Assembly: GCA_023409435.1 (NCBI GenBank)
Contig: JAEYHP010000128.1
Coordinates: 1-23,112 of the forward strand
DNA length: 23,112 bases
Source of the DNA: Bacillota bacterium
GTDB taxonomy: Bacteria > Bacillota > Clostridia > Christensenellales > CAG-138
Direction: 5' to 3'
Within the stretch, counting starts at the first letter, position 1, and every line of letters begins with the position of its first letter. Position numbers and translations under genes: made by a program. Below, piece after piece: positions 21,050 to 23,112 of the stretch. The notes beneath the pieces are model-generated. The model had not been told where the DNA came from, ran no database searches, and saw only the letters and a program-made list of their open reading frames with translations.

Positions 21050-22731
21050 GTATGACTATCGTACAGGATGCGCTTTATATCGCGCTTCTGCTCGGGCTGT
21101 CCGTTCCGCTTGGTATTTACATGTACTGGGTACTGGCAGGGGAAAAGGTGTTTCTGACCAGCCTACTGTACCCTGTTGAAAAAGGGATTTACAGGCTGAT
21201 GGGCGTTCGGCAAGACGAGGAGATGGGGGCCAAAAAATATGCCTTCTCGGTTCTGCTGTTCAGCCTTTTTAGCCTTGTCTTCCTATGGGCGCTGCAGATG
21301 CTTCAGGGCTTCCTGCCGTTCAACCCGGAAAACATGTCGGCCACAAGCTGGCATTTGGCGTTCAATACTTCCGCCAGCTTTGTTTCTAACACCAATTGGC
21401 AGGCGTATTCGGGGGAAAACACGCTTTCCTACCTGACACAGTCTCTGGGGTTGACCGTGCAGAACTTCGCTTCCGCAGCAGCGGGCATTGCGGTGCTGTT
21501 TGCGCTGGTGAGGGGCTTCATATTAAAGCAAAAAAGTACGTTGGGCAGCTTCTGGACGGATCTTGTAAGGACGACGCTTTATATTCTGATCCCGTTGTCC
21601 TTTGTGACGGCGCTTATACTGGTTTCTCAGGGCGTCGTGCAGACATTTGGGCCTTACCGCGAGGTCGCCTCATTGGAAGGGGGGCTTACGCAGGTACTAC
21701 CGCTTGGCCCCGCGGCAAGCCAGGTCGCCATCAAGCAGCTGGGCACGAACGGCGGCGGGTTCTTTGGCATGAACTCGGCGTATCCGTTTGAAAACTCTAC
21801 GCCGCTCTCGAACCTGGTACAGTCCGTGTCCATCCTCCTGATTCCCGCCGCGCTCTGCGTTTCCTTTGGCAAGGCGGTGAACGACGCGAAGCAGGGGCGG
21901 TCAATCTATGCAGCCATGATGATTTTGTTCATCCTGTGCCTGGTGGGCGTAACGGCGAGCGAGCAATATCTTGCCCCAACCTATACGGGCGTAACGGCCG
22001 CGGGAAATATGGAAGGCAAGGAAGTCATGCACGGCGTGGGCGCGTCCTCCCTTTGGGCCACGGCCACCACCGCCGCTTCTAACGGCTCCGTCAACGCCAT
22101 GCATGACAGCTTTACGCCGTTTGGCGGCATGATCCCCATGTTTTTGATGCAGCTTGGTGAAATCGTGTTCGGCGGCGTGGGCAGCGGGCTATACGGCATG
22201 CTTGCGTTCGTATTGCTCACCGTATTCATTGCGGGGCTTATGGTGGGCCGAACGCCGGAGTATCTGGGCAAGAAGGTGGAGCCGTTCGATATGAAAATGG
22301 TCTGCCTTATCGTGCTCGTGCCTCCGCTTTTGTCCCTTCTTGGCACGGCCCTTGCCGTTATGAACGCGGATGCGCCGGGCTGGCTGACAAATTCCGGCGC
22401 GCATGGATTTTCGGAAATCCTGTACGCATATTCGTCTATGGCGAACAACAACGGCAGCGCGTTTGGCGGATTTGCCGCCAACACGGTATTTTCAAACGTC
22501 GTGGGCGGCGTCATTATGCTTGTTTCGCGCTTTGTGCCTTTGGGCGCAGCGATATTCCTGGCGGGAAACATGGCAAAGAAAAAGACGGTTGCGGTCAGCG
22601 AGGGAACGCTTTCCACCAGCAACGGCATGTTCGTGGGCTTGCTAATCGCCATCATACTAATCGTTGCGGCATTGAGCTTTGTGCCTGCGCTTGCGCTGGG
22701 GCCTATTGCAGACTACTTTACGACACGTTGA
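21046..22731 (+). CDS. kdpA: Potassium-transporting ATPase, potassium-binding subunit KdpA
   Basis: The protein has 561 residues (E. coli KdpA 557). It probably starts at the GTG overlapping the kdpF stop; an ATG two codons later is the alternative. It is an SKT-superfamily membrane protein with ten helices and four selectivity-filter loops, all present: SNTNWQAYSGE (114-124), GTNGGGFFGMNS (233-244), NGSVNAMHDSFTPFGG (346-361) and NNNGSAFGGF (467-476). It binds K+ and passes it to KdpB for ATP-driven high-affinity uptake under potassium limitation. kdpB follows 16 bases downstream. No kdpD or kdpE gene or recognisable c-di-AMP riboswitch is in the window. Confidence 0.96.
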   Translation: MSMTIVQDALYIALLLGLSVPLGIYMYWVLAGEKVFLTSLLYPVEKGIYRLMGVRQDEEMGAKKYAFSVLLFSLFSLVFLWALQMLQGFLPFNPENMSATSWHLAFNTSASFVSNTNWQAYSGENTLSYLTQSLGLTVQNFASAAAGIAVLFALVRGFILKQKSTLGSFWTDLVRTTLYILIPLSFVTALILVSQGVVQTFGPYREVASLEGGLTQVLPLGPAASQVAIKQLGTNGGGFFGMNSAYPFENSTPLSNLVQSVSILLIPAALCVSFGKAVNDAKQGRSIYAAMMILFILCLVGVTASEQYLAPTYTGVTAAGNMEGKEVMHGVGASSLWATATTAASNGSVNAMHDSFTPFGGMIPMFLMQLGEIVFGGVGSGLYGMLAFVLLTVFIAGLMVGRTPEYLGKKVEPFDMKMVCLIVLVPPLLSLLGTALAVMNADAPGWLTNSGAHGFSEILYAYSSMANNNGSAFGGFAANTVFSNVVGGVIMLVSRFVPLGAAIFLAGNMAKKKTVAVSEGTLSTSNGMFVGLLIAIILIVAALSFVPALALGPIADYFTTR

Positions 22732-22747
22732 CCGAGGGGTAACGAAT

Positions 22748-23112
22748 ATGAATGCAAAAACCAAAAATAAAGGGATATTCGCCGATGCACTGCGCCAGTC
22801 CTTTATAAAGCTTGCGCCCCGCGTACAAGTGAAAAACCCTGTCATGTTTGTTGTATACATCGGCGCCATTATGACGACCGCGCTCTATTTTCTTTCCTTT
22901 GCGGGAATACGCGATGAGAGCGCGGGGTATACGCTCGCCATCGCACTGATTCTGTGGTTTACCGTTCTGTTTGCGAACTTTGCCGAGGCCATTGCGGAAG
23001 GGCGCGGCCGCGCGCAGGCGGACAGCCTCCGCAGTGCCAGAAAAGACGTGAAGACAAAGAAATTGAAATCCGTGTCGAATACGGAGGAGTATACGGAGGT
23101 GCTGTCCAACTC
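22748..23112 (+). CDS. kdpB: Potassium-transporting ATPase, ATP-binding subunit KdpB (partial, cut by window end)
   Basis: Only the first 121 codons are present; the frame is open at the window edge. The ATG follows GAGGGG by eight bases. The visible part holds a basic N-terminus, KNPVMFVVYIGA (34-45, first membrane helix), a second helix and WFTVLFANFAEAIAEGRGRAQADSLR, a KdpB signature after helix 2, then KKLKSV. The P-type ATPase catalytic motifs (phosphorylated Asp, TGES-like loop) lie beyond the window. Confidence 0.95.
   Translation, partial: MNAKTKNKGIFADALRQSFIKLAPRVQVKNPVMFVVYIGAIMTTALYFLSFAGIRDESAGYTLAIALILWFTVLFANFAEAIAEGRGRAQADSLRSARKDVKTKKLKSVSNTEEYTEVLSN

Overview
The window looks like a chromosomal segment from a moderately GC-rich, low-redundancy Gram-positive anaerobe of the Bacillota (Clostridia-like; a Christensenellales or Oscillospirales relative would fit, but no marker here fixes the taxonomy). 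The reasons are strong AGGAGG-type ribosome sites, consensus sigma-A promoters, many intrinsic terminators, a LytR-CpsA-Psr protein, lipoproteins with Ala/Thr/Pro linkers, a Bacillus-type nucleoside ABC transporter (NupNOPQ/BmpA type) and a kdpF-kdpA-kdpB potassium operon. No complete mobile element, CRISPR array or rRNA is visible.

Layout. (1) 1-1710: a minus-strand tRNA-Leu(GAG) with its own promoter, then a phosphate-binding-type lipoprotein with a C-terminal YARHG domain. (2) 1711-2792: a gene-poor stretch with apparently decayed coding sequence, one small plausible ORF, a terminator and a perfect 16-bp palindrome. (3) 2793-4691: a membrane-anchored gamma-glutamyltransferase. (4) 4768-6920: a minus-strand two-gene unit of a phosphodiester glycosidase (NAGPA-type) followed, with overlapping stop and start, by a divergent LytR-CpsA-Psr protein, with a clear promoter at 7002-7030. 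(5) 7156-16679: a nine-gene minus-strand cluster, read from right to left: DeoR-type regulator, DUF985 cupin, KduD-like dehydrogenase, MtnA-like sugar-1-phosphate isomerase, BMP-family nucleoside-binding lipoprotein, purine nucleoside phosphorylase, nucleoside ABC ATPase and two permeases, closed by a 12-bp perfect terminator. (6) 16985-18849: a tiny Cys-rich peptide gene, an HSL-type alpha/beta hydrolase and a DUF1398 protein. (7) 18850-20700: a detached tRNA 3' end, a decayed PAP2 gene, a four-helix membrane protein and an orphan coding remnant. (8) 20709-23112: a potassium-uptake operon with a 29-residue hydrophobic ORF, then kdpF, kdpA and the start of kdpB, cut by the window edge.

The most coherent and interesting unit is the nine-gene cluster. 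The transporter would import nucleosides, the phosphorylase would split them to base plus (5-modified) ribose 1-phosphate, and the MtnA homologue would convert the aldose 1-phosphate to a ketose 1-phosphate. A KduD-like dehydrogenase and a cupin then stand where the aldolase of known 5-deoxyribose/methylthioribose salvage routes would be expected. No kinase or aldolase is present in the cluster, so the later steps are unknown and could be a variant pentose-1-phosphate route. Between the binding-protein gene and the phosphorylase gene there is an unusual run of at least six consecutive hairpins.
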